From Halothermothrix orenii H 168 (lineage in GTDB: Bacteria > Bacillota > Halanaerobiia > Halanaerobiales > Halothermotrichaceae): a stretch of 64,000 bases of DNA. Made by a program: the position numbers and the translations under genes. Numbering within the stretch: the first letter of the stretch is position 1; the number at the start of each line of letters is the position of its first letter. The stretch is from NCBI RefSeq assembly GCF_000020485.1, contig NC_011899.1, forward strand, positions 1,644,501 to 1,708,500. Direction: 5' to 3'. Of this stretch, positions 17,849 through 27,061 are shown in pieces. The notes beneath the pieces are model-generated. The model made no database searches. It saw only the letters and a list, made by a program, of their open reading frames with translations, and was not told the origin of the DNA.

Positions 17849-19519
17849 ATGCCACAGAAAATTTCTATAATTCCTCTGGGTGGTTGTCGGGAAATAGGAA
17901 ATAATATGATAGTTATTGAATCTAAAAAAGACATCATAATCCTGGATTCAGGGGTGTTATTTCCCGAGGATGATGACTTCGGGTATGAACTTATAATTCC
18001 TGATATATCCTACCTGGTTGAAAGAAAAAAGAAAATACGGGGTATAATCTTCTCACATGGCCATGAAGACCACATTGGGGCTGTCCCGTTTCTCCTGGAG
18101 AGAATCAATCCTCCTTTGTTTGGCACTGACCTGACGATGGGATTGATAAAAAGCAAGCTGGAAGACGCCGGCCTTATAGACAGGGCCAGGCTAAAAACTG
18201 TCAATCACAGGAGCAAATTAATCCTGGGGGATTTTGAACTGGACTTTTGCCATGTCAACCACAGTATCCCGGGGGCAGTGGCCACCAGGATTAAAACCCC
18301 GGTAGGTTATATTGTTTACACCGGTGATTATAAATTTGATCAGACCCCTGTCAACACCGGACAGACCGATTATCAGAAACTATCTGACTGGGGAAAAGAG
18401 GGAATCAGGGTCCTGCTGGGGGATAGTACCAATGCTGAACGGGAAGGGCACAGCCTTTCAGAACGGGTTGTGGCTCAAAACATCGAAGAAGGATTTAAGC
18501 TTATAAACGGGAGAATTATTGTAGCTACCTTCTCAACCAATATCCACCGCATCCAGCACATCATATCAGCCGCCCGGAAGACCGGCCGAAAGGTTGCAGT
18601 GGCCGGAAGGAGTATGTTCAATACTATTCAGGTAGCTGCTGACCTTGGTTATCTGGATATTCCACCAGGACTGTTAATAACCCTGGATGAAGCCAATAAA
18701 ATGGAACCTGGTAATATAGTCCTCCTGATGACCGGGAGCCAGGGTGAATATGGAGCAGCCCTGACCAGGCTGTCCCGTGGAGACCACCGTGATATGGAAA
18801 TCAAACCCGGGGACACGGTTTTTATGTCAGCCAGTCCCATTCCGGGTAATGAAAAAGCCATCGGAAATACCATTAACAGGCTTTATAGCCTGGGGGCAGA
18901 GGTTATCTATAATGGAATGCTGGATATTCATGCCTCCGGTCATGCCTGCCAGGAAGAAATAAAACTTATGATAAATCTGACAGGACCTGATTACCTGGTC
19001 CCGGTCCATGGTGAATTCCGCCATCTATTTCACCATGCCCAGCTGGCACGACAGGCCGGGGTTCCCGTCCAAAATATTTTAATCCCGGACAATGGCCAGA
19101 AGATTGATGTTTTTCCTAAAAGGGTAAAAATGGGAAATAAAATTGAGGTTAATAAAACCCTTATTGAGGGTTATCGGGTCTGTGACAATGGAAAGGAAAT
19201 ACTGGGAGAAAGAAAAAAAATGGCAAGACAGGGGTATATAAATATCCTTATGTTTGTCAATAAAAACGGTGAATTAAAAAATAAACCGGTTATTATTTCC
19301 CGGGGCTTTACCAGCAATCGTGACTCCCGGGAACTCTTAAAAAAGGTTAAAGAAAAAGTCCAGAAACTTATTGAAGAATTTCAAAATAACAGGCACGGTG
19401 ACCCAGCTGACCTGAAATCAAGGGTCAACTATGAAGTCAATAACCTGATATATGATAAATTAAAGAGGGCCCCCCTGATTACACCGTTTATTATCCAGGT
19501 TAATCAGGATAGACGTTAA
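17849..19519 (+). CDS. rnjA: Ribonuclease J
   Basis: Endo- and 5'-3' exoribonuclease for mRNA decay and rRNA processing, 556 aa. The metallo-beta-lactamase core carries SHGHEDHIG (zinc ligands), 'CHVNHSIPGAV', GDYKFD, and the beta-CASP part has 'ATFSTNIHRIQHI', 'MTGSQGE' and the final HASGHA and PVHGEFRHL. The C-terminal domain is present. ATG at 17849 is preceded by AAGGGGG. It is the only plus-strand gene in this part and stands alone; its stop lies 10 bp from that of convergent yaaR. Confidence 0.96.
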   Translation: MPQKISIIPLGGCREIGNNMIVIESKKDIIILDSGVLFPEDDDFGYELIIPDISYLVERKKKIRGIIFSHGHEDHIGAVPFLLERINPPLFGTDLTMGLIKSKLEDAGLIDRARLKTVNHRSKLILGDFELDFCHVNHSIPGAVATRIKTPVGYIVYTGDYKFDQTPVNTGQTDYQKLSDWGKEGIRVLLGDSTNAEREGHSLSERVVAQNIEEGFKLINGRIIVATFSTNIHRIQHIISAARKTGRKVAVAGRSMFNTIQVAADLGYLDIPPGLLITLDEANKMEPGNIVLLMTGSQGEYGAALTRLSRGDHRDMEIKPGDTVFMSASPIPGNEKAIGNTINRLYSLGAEVIYNGMLDIHASGHACQEEIKLMINLTGPDYLVPVHGEFRHLFHHAQLARQAGVPVQNILIPDNGQKIDVFPKRVKMGNKIEVNKTLIEGYRVCDNGKEILGERKKMARQGYINILMFVNKNGELKNKPVIISRGFTSNRDSRELLKKVKEKVQKLIEEFQNNRHGDPADLKSRVNYEVNNLIYDKLKRAPLITPFIIQVNQDRR

Positions 19520-19529
19520 ATAATAGACC

Positions 19530-19979
19530 TTAAATATAGAGGTCGAGTAAAAGACCCCTGATCTCATCTATTTTTTGAACTATTTTTAAGACATCGGCCT
19601 GCTCCTCCATGAACATCTCATGGAGGACTTCCAGGTTTTCATCAACCTTTTTGATAATAGTTAATGTTTTTAAATTCCCTTTACTATCCCAGGAAAAGGA
19701 CTGATGGGCTTTAACAAACTCCTTCTGGACAACCCTCAAAAACTGTTTGACCCTTCTTTTATATTCAAGAAGGCTATTTTTATCAAGGGATTCCTTTAAT
19801 CTCTGGCCCTGTTCATCAACAATACTGAGGAGTTTATCGAGCCTTTCCCTTATTTCATTCTGGCTCAATTCGGCCAGTTTATCTTTAAAACCGGCTTCTT
19901 TAATACTTTTCACCGGAGCCTTTTTTACCCTTTCACCCCTTCTGACCGGGGAAGAAAGGTCTTTACTGTCTATCCTCAT
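19530..19979 (-). CDS. YaaR family protein (DUF327)
   Basis: A 149-aa, highly charged, largely helical cytoplasmic protein. 'FKDKLAELSQNEIRERLDKLL', 'VKQFLRVVQKEFVKAHQSF' and the C-terminal 'VLKIVQKIDEIRGLLLDLYI' match the YaaR/DUF327 family of Firmicutes. Function unknown. The start is supported by GGAGGGG. Monocistronic, convergent with rnjA. Confidence 0.85.
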   Translation of the reverse strand: MRIDSKDLSSPVRRGERVKKAPVKSIKEAGFKDKLAELSQNEIRERLDKLLSIVDEQGQRLKESLDKNSLLEYKRRVKQFLRVVQKEFVKAHQSFSWDSKGNLKTLTIIKKVDENLEVLHEMFMEEQADVLKIVQKIDEIRGLLLDLYI

Positions 19980-20127
19980 CTTGTCCCCTCCTTATCCTAT
20001 CTTTATATTTCAATATTAAATAATAATTTCCTTTAATAATAAACAAATTTTATAATTTAAAATTCAATTATGAAAATCAATTATATAAAATTAAATTTAT
20101 TAAATAAATAACTCTTAATAACATAAA

Positions 20128-20150
20128 ATCCCCTCTATAATTGAGGGGAT
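20128..20150 (-). terminator. Terminator of the sugar ABC transporter operon
   Basis: ATCCCCTC (20128-20135) pairs with GAGGGGAT (20143-20150) around a 7-base loop; on the minus strand TTTTA follows. It lies 50 bp after the last permease gene. Confidence 0.75.
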
Positions 20151-20202
20151 CTTAACAAAAATATAGAGGAGATTCTATTGAAAACCTTATATTAATTTAA
20201 AG

Positions 20203-21036
20203 TTATTTAATACCACTCCTGGTAACACTGTTAACATAAGCATCCTGGAGAATTACAAACAAAATTAACACCGGCAGGGTCATCATCGCGGCAAAGGACA
20301 TAATGTCACCCCAGTTACGGGGATACTGTCCAAAAAAGACCTGCATGGCCACAGTCAGTGGCCTGAATTCAGGACCCCTGGTAACCATTTTCGGCCAGAG
20401 GAAGGAACCCCACTGCATAAGAAAATGAAGAATAGCTACACTTGATAAAATCGGCTTTGATAAAGGTAGAGCTACCTGCCAGAAAATCCTGTGCCATCCA
20501 GCTCCATCAATAATGGCCGCTTCCTCAAGCTCTTTGGGAAACTTGGTAAAAAACTGATATAACAGAAAGATATAAAACGGATTGGCAATAAAGGGTATTA
20601 TCTGAACTTTATAACTGTCAAGCCATCCAAACTTATTGGTAATCAGTAAAAGGGGTACCGCGATTGCCTCAAAGGGTATTATCATCAGGGCAATAACACC
20701 GGCCAGCATCAGGCCCCTCCCTTTAAAGTTAAACCGGGCCAGGCCAAAAGCGGCCATACTGTTGGCTACTAATCCCAGAATGATAGTAGTACTGACTATA
20801 AACAATGAATTAAAGAGGAATCTACCAAAGGGCATTCTATCAAAGACATCAAAATAATTTTTTAAACTGAAATCTCCAGGAAAGAAAGCCCTGATAGAGG
20901 CCATACTTTCCAGAATATCCATTTCATCAGGGTTAAAAGAAACAGATAGCATATATAAGAGGGGAAAGAAAAAGAATAACATTAGTGCAAACATAACTAT
21001 ATAGGTAATGACCTTTTTTCTGGATTTAAGGACCAT
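20203..21036 (-). CDS. Sugar ABC transporter permease (MalG type)
   Basis: Inner-membrane permease of a CUT1-type carbohydrate importer, 277 aa with six predicted helices. The EAA loop that docks the ATPase is seen in 'ELEEAAIIDGAGWHRIFWQ' with following LPLSKP. GGGAGGT precedes the ATG at 21036, one base after the stop of the MalF-type gene. No ATP-binding subunit is encoded in the operon, so a shared MsmX-like ATPase elsewhere is expected. Confidence 0.93.
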   Translation of the reverse strand: MVLKSRKKVITYIVMFALMLFFFFPLLYMLSVSFNPDEMDILESMASIRAFFPGDFSLKNYFDVFDRMPFGRFLFNSLFIVSTTIILGLVANSMAAFGLARFNFKGRGLMLAGVIALMIIPFEAIAVPLLLITNKFGWLDSYKVQIIPFIANPFYIFLLYQFFTKFPKELEEAAIIDGAGWHRIFWQVALPLSKPILSSVAILHFLMQWGSFLWPKMVTRGPEFRPLTVAMQVFFGQYPRNWGDIMSFAAMMTLPVLILFVILQDAYVNSVTRSGIK

Positions 21037-21037
21037 T

Positions 21038-21922
21038 TTAACCCACCTCCCTTTCTTCACCCAATACAAACTTCTGGATAAGGGATATAATCAGGATTAT
21101 TGAAAAAAAGATAACCGTTAATGCCGAACCATACCCGATATTTAATCTCTTAAAGGCCATATTATAGATATGAAGCATCACTGTATAGGTTGAATTCCGC
21201 GGACCACCGTTAGTCATTACAAAAACCTGGGTAAATAGTCTGAAGGCTAATATTGTTGTTGAGATAATAACAAAGATGGTCGTATTTTTCAGCTGGGGTA
21301 ATGTTATATAAAGAAAGCGTTTAAAAGAATTGGCCCCATCTATTTCCGCTGCTTCGTAAAGGGATTCAGGAATTTCCTGGAGTCCGGCCAGGAAAATCAG
21401 CATCTGGAACCCAACTCCCTGCCAGATTGACATAAACATAATTGAAGGAAAGGCCCATCTGGTCTCCCTTAAAAAGTCAATACTTTCTAGAGAGCCTCCT
21501 GAGACAAAGGATAGAAAACCGTTGATAAGACCTTCAGGATGGTACAGGAAACTCCAGATTACAGAAACAACAATCATTGTTGTCACCGTTGGTACAAAAT
21601 ACATTGTCCTGAAAAATTTACTGAGCTTCAGCTTCATATTTACTAATAAAGCCAGCCCCAGGGCAAAAGCAGTCTGTAAAGGAACCACTATTAATACAAA
21701 AATAAAATTGTTTTTAAGTCCGGTCCAGAATAACCTGTCTGAAAATAACTTGCTATAATTATATAAACCAATGAACTGCGTCCCCCGGGGTCCAGGTATT
21801 AATCTCTGATTTGTAAAGGAAAGGCCAAAGGCCATGAAAAAAGGAATAATCATAAACAACAATAGCAGAATACCTGCCGGAAGTAAAAAGGTGGCTATAG
21901 TGGCTTTATTATTCCTGTTCAT
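21038..21922 (-). CDS. Sugar ABC transporter permease (MalF type)
   Basis: Partner permease of 294 aa with six membrane spans, N-terminal 'FLLPAGILLLLFMIIPFFMA' and the EAA loop 'SLYEAAEIDGANSFKRFLYI'. Forms the translocation channel with the MalG-type subunit. It starts with a strong AAGGAGG and follows the binding-protein gene after a terminator-like hairpin (21944-21973), which should lower permease expression relative to the binding protein. Confidence 0.93.
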   Translation of the reverse strand: MNRNNKATIATFLLPAGILLLLFMIIPFFMAFGLSFTNQRLIPGPRGTQFIGLYNYSKLFSDRLFWTGLKNNFIFVLIVVPLQTAFALGLALLVNMKLKLSKFFRTMYFVPTVTTMIVVSVIWSFLYHPEGLINGFLSFVSGGSLESIDFLRETRWAFPSIMFMSIWQGVGFQMLIFLAGLQEIPESLYEAAEIDGANSFKRFLYITLPQLKNTTIFVIISTTILAFRLFTQVFVMTNGGPRNSTYTVMLHIYNMAFKRLNIGYGSALTVIFFSIILIISLIQKFVLGEEREVG

Positions 21923-21943
21923 TTTTTACCTCCTTTCAAGATG

Positions 21944-21973
21944 AAAAAAGGGAAGGGTATCCACCCTTCCCTT
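21944..21973 (-). terminator. Attenuating hairpin between binding protein and permeases
   Basis: AAGGGAAGGGT (21948-21958) and ACCCTTCCCTT (21963-21973) form a perfect 11-bp stem with a 4-base loop, followed on the minus strand by six T. It stands between the substrate-binding protein and permease genes, so most transcripts should stop here, leaving excess binding protein mRNA. Confidence 0.85.
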
Positions 21974-21989
21974 ATCCAGCCTGCATTAA

Positions 21990-23246
21990 TTATTGAGCAA
22001 GACCCATAAACTCAATTTCTTCGTCAATTGCTCTAACGGCTTCGTTGAGTTCATACCTGATGTCGCCACCGTTAATAATGTTATCAATAGCAGTAGCAAA
22101 GGCATCAGTAATAGTCGGATAAGCTGGAGTTACAGGGCGTTCTACAGCTATTTTCTGCAGCTGTTCAACAAAAATCCTTAATTCTCCACCGGGCTTATAG
22201 GGTTCTGATAATTTGGCGGCAGAAAGTCTGGATGGTACAGCACCATTGGCATTGGTCATCTTTACTATTTCTTCTGGCTGTAATATAAACTCTATGAACT
22301 TCCAGGCTGCTTCTGGATTTTCACAGTTTTGAGTTATACTCCAGGCCCAGGAACCCATTCCTGTTACCTGGGTTGCGAATTTGGGCATGGGAATCAGGAC
22401 AACATCATCACCGAGGGCATCCTTATACTGATTATAACCCCAGTGTCCACACCATGATAATGCAGCATCACCATTTGTAAACTCAGTATCTCCCGGAGGG
22501 TTAGGATTAGCATAACCCTGTTCAAACAAGGCCTGGAACCAGGCAGCAGCCATAGCTTCCGGTCCGTTTAAAACACCTTCTGCAGTAGTGAAGTTATCAC
22601 GATTAATTAAATCGGCTCCAAAAGCCTGGAAAATAGGAGAGAAACCGTAGCTGAACCATTCACCCTTACCATAGTTAATTTTAAAGTCGAGTGGATATTT
22701 TACATCAGGATGTTCTTTAAGCTTTTTCAGGATATCCATAAATTCAGTAAATGTCCAGGCATCTTCAACACTGGTTGGAATACGGGCTCCGACATCTTCT
22801 AAATATTCCTTGTTACCCCAGATAGCCAGTCCTGAATCAAAGGTTCCCAGAGCATACAGGTGACCCTGGTAGGTTCCCTGGGCTAAAATAGAGGGTAAGA
22901 GATCCTCTTTAAGTTCCGGACTAACATAATCTTCTAAGGGACGAAGGTACCCGGACCAGGCATAGTTGGCAATAAAAGGACCATCAAGGTCAAGTACATC
23001 GGGCAGGTCCCCTGACATGGCAGCAGCCTGAACCTGTTCGTTATAACTACCTTCAGGCAACTGAACAAGTTTTATCTTGACTTCATCCTGCATGGCATTA
23101 AACCTTTTAACCTGATCCTCAATTACTTCTCTTTCCCCACCCCTGCCGGAGTGATACCATACGGTAATTTCAGTAGCAGCAAATGCGGATACGGACAAGA
23201 CCAGTACCAGGAAAACTGATAGTGTTAAAATAAGACTCCTTTTCAT
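21990..23246 (-). CDS. Sugar ABC transporter substrate-binding protein
   Basis: Extracytoplasmic solute-binding protein of family 1 (418 aa). A classical signal peptide (MKRSLILTLSVFLVLVLS..) ends at AFA|A without a lipobox cysteine, so the mature protein is free in a periplasm rather than lipid-anchored. 'EITVWYHSGRGGEREVIED', 'QAAAMSGDLPDVLDLDG' and 'NGDAALSWCGHWG' are typical of CUT1 binding proteins. The ligand is not evident; the LacI-GH2 context suggests an oligosaccharide. Confidence 0.93.
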   Translation of the reverse strand: MKRSLILTLSVFLVLVLSVSAFAATEITVWYHSGRGGEREVIEDQVKRFNAMQDEVKIKLVQLPEGSYNEQVQAAAMSGDLPDVLDLDGPFIANYAWSGYLRPLEDYVSPELKEDLLPSILAQGTYQGHLYALGTFDSGLAIWGNKEYLEDVGARIPTSVEDAWTFTEFMDILKKLKEHPDVKYPLDFKINYGKGEWFSYGFSPIFQAFGADLINRDNFTTAEGVLNGPEAMAAAWFQALFEQGYANPNPPGDTEFTNGDAALSWCGHWGYNQYKDALGDDVVLIPMPKFATQVTGMGSWAWSITQNCENPEAAWKFIEFILQPEEIVKMTNANGAVPSRLSAAKLSEPYKPGGELRIFVEQLQKIAVERPVTPAYPTITDAFATAIDNIINGGDIRYELNEAVRAIDEEIEFMGLAQ

Positions 23247-23307
23247 TAATTTGCGGGCAATTAATGCCCTTTTCCCCCTTTCATTTTTTGGTTAAATCTA
23301 TTTGAAC

Positions 23308-23338
23308 GTTATAGCCTTATAAAGTTATAGTCTTATAA
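23308..23338. repeat. Direct repeat upstream of the binding-protein gene
   Basis: GTTATAG(C/T)CTTATAA occurs twice with a 16-bp period (23308-23322 and 23324-23338), 60-90 bp before the binding-protein ATG. The first copy overlaps an AACGTT core (23305-23310), also found upstream of the LacI-type gene. A regulatory site is possible. Confidence 0.6.
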
Positions 23339-23463
23339 GCAGATCAGGAAAATAATATCCAGTTGTCACCTGAACTTTTCTGTATTGGTTACCAGAATAC
23401 AGGGATAAGTTATTTGAAACTATTCTCGAAATACATTTTATAAGATTTATATGGCTATATAAT

Positions 23464-25698
23464 TTAAATGGCGTCAGCTTTTCTGTTAACCTTTACTCCG
23501 TCTACCCTTTCAACATATTTATATTTCTTCAGGGGAATCAAGGTATCTTTATTAGCAGAAAGAACTTTACCTGACTTATCGATGAGTTCACCCCTTACCC
23601 TGATTTCTTTAAAATCACCGGAAATTATTTCCCTGGCAATAATGCCAGCTAAATCCGCTTCGATAACCGGTATTTCAACCTCTTTATTAATATGTTCTTC
23701 TTTCCCGGTTATCTCCCACCTTAAAGTAAGGTCTTCAAGGGAATGGTGATAATCATTGACTACCCAGGCTCTGGCCTCAACAGAGCCCTGATTAAATATA
23801 GCGGTAAAGGATACTAAAACCGGTTTAAAGGCATCTTTCACAGTAAAGTACGCCTTCTTTGGTTTCCGGTAATAATCTATTATTGACCAGTCAATTGCAG
23901 GCCATGTATTGACAAAGTGGAACTGTAACAATCCATTAACATTCCTGTATTTCTTTCTCCTCAAGGCTTCAATATGCTTTTTATAAAATTTATGCTGATA
24001 ATCCTGGGTTATCCTGACCAGGTCCTCCAATTTCTCGGGGAAACTACCCATATTTTCCTGATAGATATTGGTTTGAAAACCACGATAACGGTATTCATCC
24101 CAATCAGGTGGCCATAATTTCTCTTCAGGTATAAACTTTTTTAAAGATTCGATACCTGGTAAAGACTGGGTCCCAAATTCAGTTATAAACAGGGGATTAT
24201 AATATTCGGCATCCCCTATCTCTCCCCAGTACCAGCCAACCCAGTGGACACTGATATTGGCACTGACATAGTCTTCGAATTCATCCAGGCTTCCAAAATA
24301 TTCTGGAGGTTCACCAGAAGTCATAATCACTGAGTCCCTCCAGACCGGCCGCCCGGGGTCAATTTTTCTTATTGTAGCTTCTACAATCCGGTCAAGTTTA
24401 TTGTAATCATGATACCTTGACTCACTGTGACAGCACCACAGGAAAATTGAAGGGTGGTTATACAATTTTTTAACAAATCTTTCAGAAATGCTCCTGGCCC
24501 GTTCAATGATTACCGGGTCAGGCTCATAACCCCACTGAAAGGGTAAATCCTGAAAAACCAGAATTCCCCTGCGGTCACACTCTTCATAGAAGTAATCTTT
24601 TTCCATATGGGAAAAAACCCTGACCATATTCATATTGGCCTCAACCATCATCTCTATATCAGTATCATAACGTTCTTTATCGGTTCTTGAGAGGTAATGG
24701 TCGGAAAGATAATTGGTACCACGGGCAAAAAATCTCTTTCCGTTTAAGTAAAGCTCCCAGTTACTACCCTTTTCAACTTTCCTGATACCGATTAAACGGG
24801 TATATTTTATAATCTGACGGTCGTTTTCATCATTCAGTTTTAGTTCAAATCTATATAAATTAGGATTTCCCAGATCCCATGTCCACCATAATTCAGGTCT
24901 GTTAAGTTCCATTTTAAGGGATATATAGTTATATCCGGGGGTCAAATACAGGTCAATATCTTTTACAAATGAGTCTCCTCTAAAATTATCAGGGATAAGT
25001 TTAATATTTCCCTGGCAGGAGACCGGGTCATCGGTCCAGTTATAGACCTTACCCTTTATATATAGCTCAACCTCTTTTTGAGAACCCTTAAACTCCGGGG
25101 TAATAAACAATTCTTCAACCCGGAAAGGTTCTGTAATCTCAAGAAAAACAGGCTTCCAGATACCACCGGGGTTTACTACAGGATTTGGATACTGCGGATT
25201 GGACGCTGACGGAACCTCAGGACAATCCTTTAATCCCTGTTGTTTAACAGGTAAACAATCCCAGTGGTAATTCCCTCCTTTGAGGGTTGTTTTAAATTCC
25301 GGTCTTCTGTCTACATAGCTCTCTACTTTTACAAGCAATCTATTTTCTTGCTTTAAAAAATCTGATACTTCAAATTCAAAACTATCAAAATCCCCTTCAT
25401 GGGTACCGAAATAAACCCCATTTAACCAGACCTGACATCTATAATCAACACCTTTAAAATTCAGAAAAGCTTTCCTGTTATCATCAAGTCTATCATTTTC
25501 AACTTTAAATTCTTTTAAATACCAGACCACTCCCTGATAATCATAACCCTGATTTTGCCAGTGGGACGGAACCTCAATTCTATTCCATCCTGCAGTCTCA
25601 ATACTGTCCCGGTACATAATCCCCTCTTTTTCCAGTTTATCTTCAGGGTCATGTTTGATAAGCCAGTTGCCGTTTAGTTCAATTATTGCTCCATCCAT
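23464..25698 (-). CDS. Glycoside hydrolase family 2 enzyme
   Basis: Intracellular exo-glycosidase of 744 aa (no signal peptide) with the GH2 layout: N-terminal sugar-binding jelly roll (VPSHWQNQGYDYQGVVWYLK; WLNGVYFGTHEG), an Ig-like domain, and a TIM barrel from about residue 315 (GKRFFARGTNYLSD). The nucleophile is the Glu of LFITEFGTQ. The acid/base Glu lies in FLWCCHSES, where the almost invariant Asn before Glu is Ser. Substrate could be a beta-mannoside, galactoside or glucuronide; not decidable here. In line with lacI 41 bp upstream and the ABC importer downstream. Confidence 0.88.
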   Translation of the reverse strand: MDGAIIELNGNWLIKHDPEDKLEKEGIMYRDSIETAGWNRIEVPSHWQNQGYDYQGVVWYLKEFKVENDRLDDNRKAFLNFKGVDYRCQVWLNGVYFGTHEGDFDSFEFEVSDFLKQENRLLVKVESYVDRRPEFKTTLKGGNYHWDCLPVKQQGLKDCPEVPSASNPQYPNPVVNPGGIWKPVFLEITEPFRVEELFITPEFKGSQKEVELYIKGKVYNWTDDPVSCQGNIKLIPDNFRGDSFVKDIDLYLTPGYNYISLKMELNRPELWWTWDLGNPNLYRFELKLNDENDRQIIKYTRLIGIRKVEKGSNWELYLNGKRFFARGTNYLSDHYLSRTDKERYDTDIEMMVEANMNMVRVFSHMEKDYFYEECDRRGILVFQDLPFQWGYEPDPVIIERARSISERFVKKLYNHPSIFLWCCHSESRYHDYNKLDRIVEATIRKIDPGRPVWRDSVIMTSGEPPEYFGSLDEFEDYVSANISVHWVGWYWGEIGDAEYYNPLFITEFGTQSLPGIESLKKFIPEEKLWPPDWDEYRYRGFQTNIYQENMGSFPEKLEDLVRITQDYQHKFYKKHIEALRRKKYRNVNGLLQFHFVNTWPAIDWSIIDYYRKPKKAYFTVKDAFKPVLVSFTAIFNQGSVEARAWVVNDYHHSLEDLTLRWEITGKEEHINKEVEIPVIEADLAGIIAREIISGDFKEIRVRGELIDKSGKVLSANKDTLIPLKKYKYVERVDGVKVNRKADAI

Positions 25699-25738
25699 TT
25701 TAATCCCTCCTGGAAAAATATCATATCGGTTAATAAAA

Positions 25739-26749
25739 TCATCTTATTTTCCTGGTGCTTTCCCTCTCTATAAGCCTGTACGGCAGCTGCACATTGATAG
25801 CCCGGTTATGTCTACCTTTAATCCTGTCAATTAAAAGCTGAGCAGTGGTGGAACCTATCTCCTGGTGGTTTTGATGAATAGTGGTTAAACTTGGTCTTAC
25901 AACCGAGGCTACCTCTGTATCATCAAACCCGATAATCGATATATCGTCAGGAACTTTATAACCTTTATCATAACAGCAATTCATCGCTCCAATAGCGATC
26001 TTGTCTGAAGCTGCAAAAATAGCTGTTGGTGGTACCTCTTTCCCGGTAAGAATATCCTCCATACACCGGTATCCACTATCTATATTAAAATCACCTTCAA
26101 CAACATATTCCTCAATTTCTTTGACCTTATATTCCTTTAAAGCTGCACTGAAACCACGGTATCTATCAAGCCCGGCTGCAATATCTTTTAAAGGACCGGT
26201 TATCATTCCAATCCTCCGATGTCCCAGTTCTATTAGATATGAAGTAGCTTCATAGGCAGCCTGAAAATTATTTATAGTTACTGATGGAAGTTCGACACCG
26301 GGGAAATTTTGACCAACAATAACAGTCGGGATATTATACTTATTAAAAAACTCTTTATGTCTGTCAGTAAAGAAAACACCGGAAAAAATAATCCCATCCA
26401 GCTGTTTTTCTATAAATACATCAAATATTTCTAACTCTTTATCGACATTAGCCCCGGAACTGGATAGAATGATATCAAAATTGTTTTCATCAGCAACCTG
26501 TTCTATCCCCTTAATCATTTCGGCAAAATTTAGATTAGCAACATCCGGTATAATAACACCAATTAAAGCAGTATGTTTTTTTATTAAACCCCGGGCCAGG
26601 GCATTGGGCCGGTAACCCGTTTCTTCTACTACTTTTAAAACTTTTTTCTTAAGTTGTGGGCTAACCGGTTTACTGTTATTAAGAACTCTGGAAACAGTAG
26701 CTGTAGACACACCTGCTTTTTGGGCAATATCTTTAATAGTAAGTCCCAT
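25739..26749 (-). CDS. LacI-family transcription regulator
   Basis: A 336-aa repressor: N-terminal helix-turn-helix 'IKDIAQKAGVSTATVSRVLNN' with the hinge 'RPNALARGLIKKHT', then a periplasmic-binding-like sugar-sensing domain (ALIGVIIPDVANLNFAE; SIIGFDDTEVASVVRPSLTT). It opens the sugar operon and probably represses it until the sugar enters. An inverted repeat at 26947-26962 and AACGTT cores at 26848 and 23305 are candidate binding sites. Confidence 0.94.
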   Translation of the reverse strand: MGLTIKDIAQKAGVSTATVSRVLNNSKPVSPQLKKKVLKVVEETGYRPNALARGLIKKHTALIGVIIPDVANLNFAEMIKGIEQVADENNFDIILSSSGANVDKELEIFDVFIEKQLDGIIFSGVFFTDRHKEFFNKYNIPTVIVGQNFPGVELPSVTINNFQAAYEATSYLIELGHRRIGMITGPLKDIAAGLDRYRGFSAALKEYKVKEIEEYVVEGDFNIDSGYRCMEDILTGKEVPPTAIFAASDKIAIGAMNCCYDKGYKVPDDISIIGFDDTEVASVVRPSLTTIHQNHQEIGSTTAQLLIDRIKGRHNRAINVQLPYRLIERESTRKIR

Positions 26750-26946
26750 TACTCACTCACCTTACTTTATATTAGTATTATGTAAAGGTTTTCCCGGGGA
26801 CTAAAAAAATAATTGCAAAAACATCTGGCACTATATACCACCTTTAAAACGTTGTTATATAAATGGTTACTGTTACCTTTATTATATTTATATTCGTTAC
26901 ACTACGATATAATTCCAGTTTTATTTTCCTCAAATGGGTAAATCAC

Positions 26947-26962
26947 AGGTAAACCTTTACCT
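26947..26962. promoter_or_regulatory. Palindromic operator candidate upstream of lacI-type gene
   Basis: AGGTAAA-CC-TTTACCT is a perfect 7-bp inverted repeat with a 2-bp centre, the size and style of a LacI-family operator, about 200 bp before the regulator gene. The rest of the 312-bp gap 26750-27061 is AT-rich; it also contains TTTAAAACGTTGTTAT at 26843-26858. Confidence 0.55.
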
Positions 26963-27061
26963 AAATTATATATAATTTTTGTAACCCTGTCAAGGACTAT
27001 TAATCCAATTTTCAAAAATTTTTTATTTGGCAAAAGATAGTTATAATCTGGTAATATTAAT

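Noticed and set aside
17849-19519. Antisense reading frames of 60-75 codons inside rnjA and other conserved genes
   Set aside because: They lie opposite or out of frame with well-conserved coding sequence and lack ribosome sites; they are shadows.
26827-26840. CTGGCACTATATACC considered as a sigma-54 promoter
   Set aside because: The -24 GG is present but the -12 GC at correct spacing is missing.
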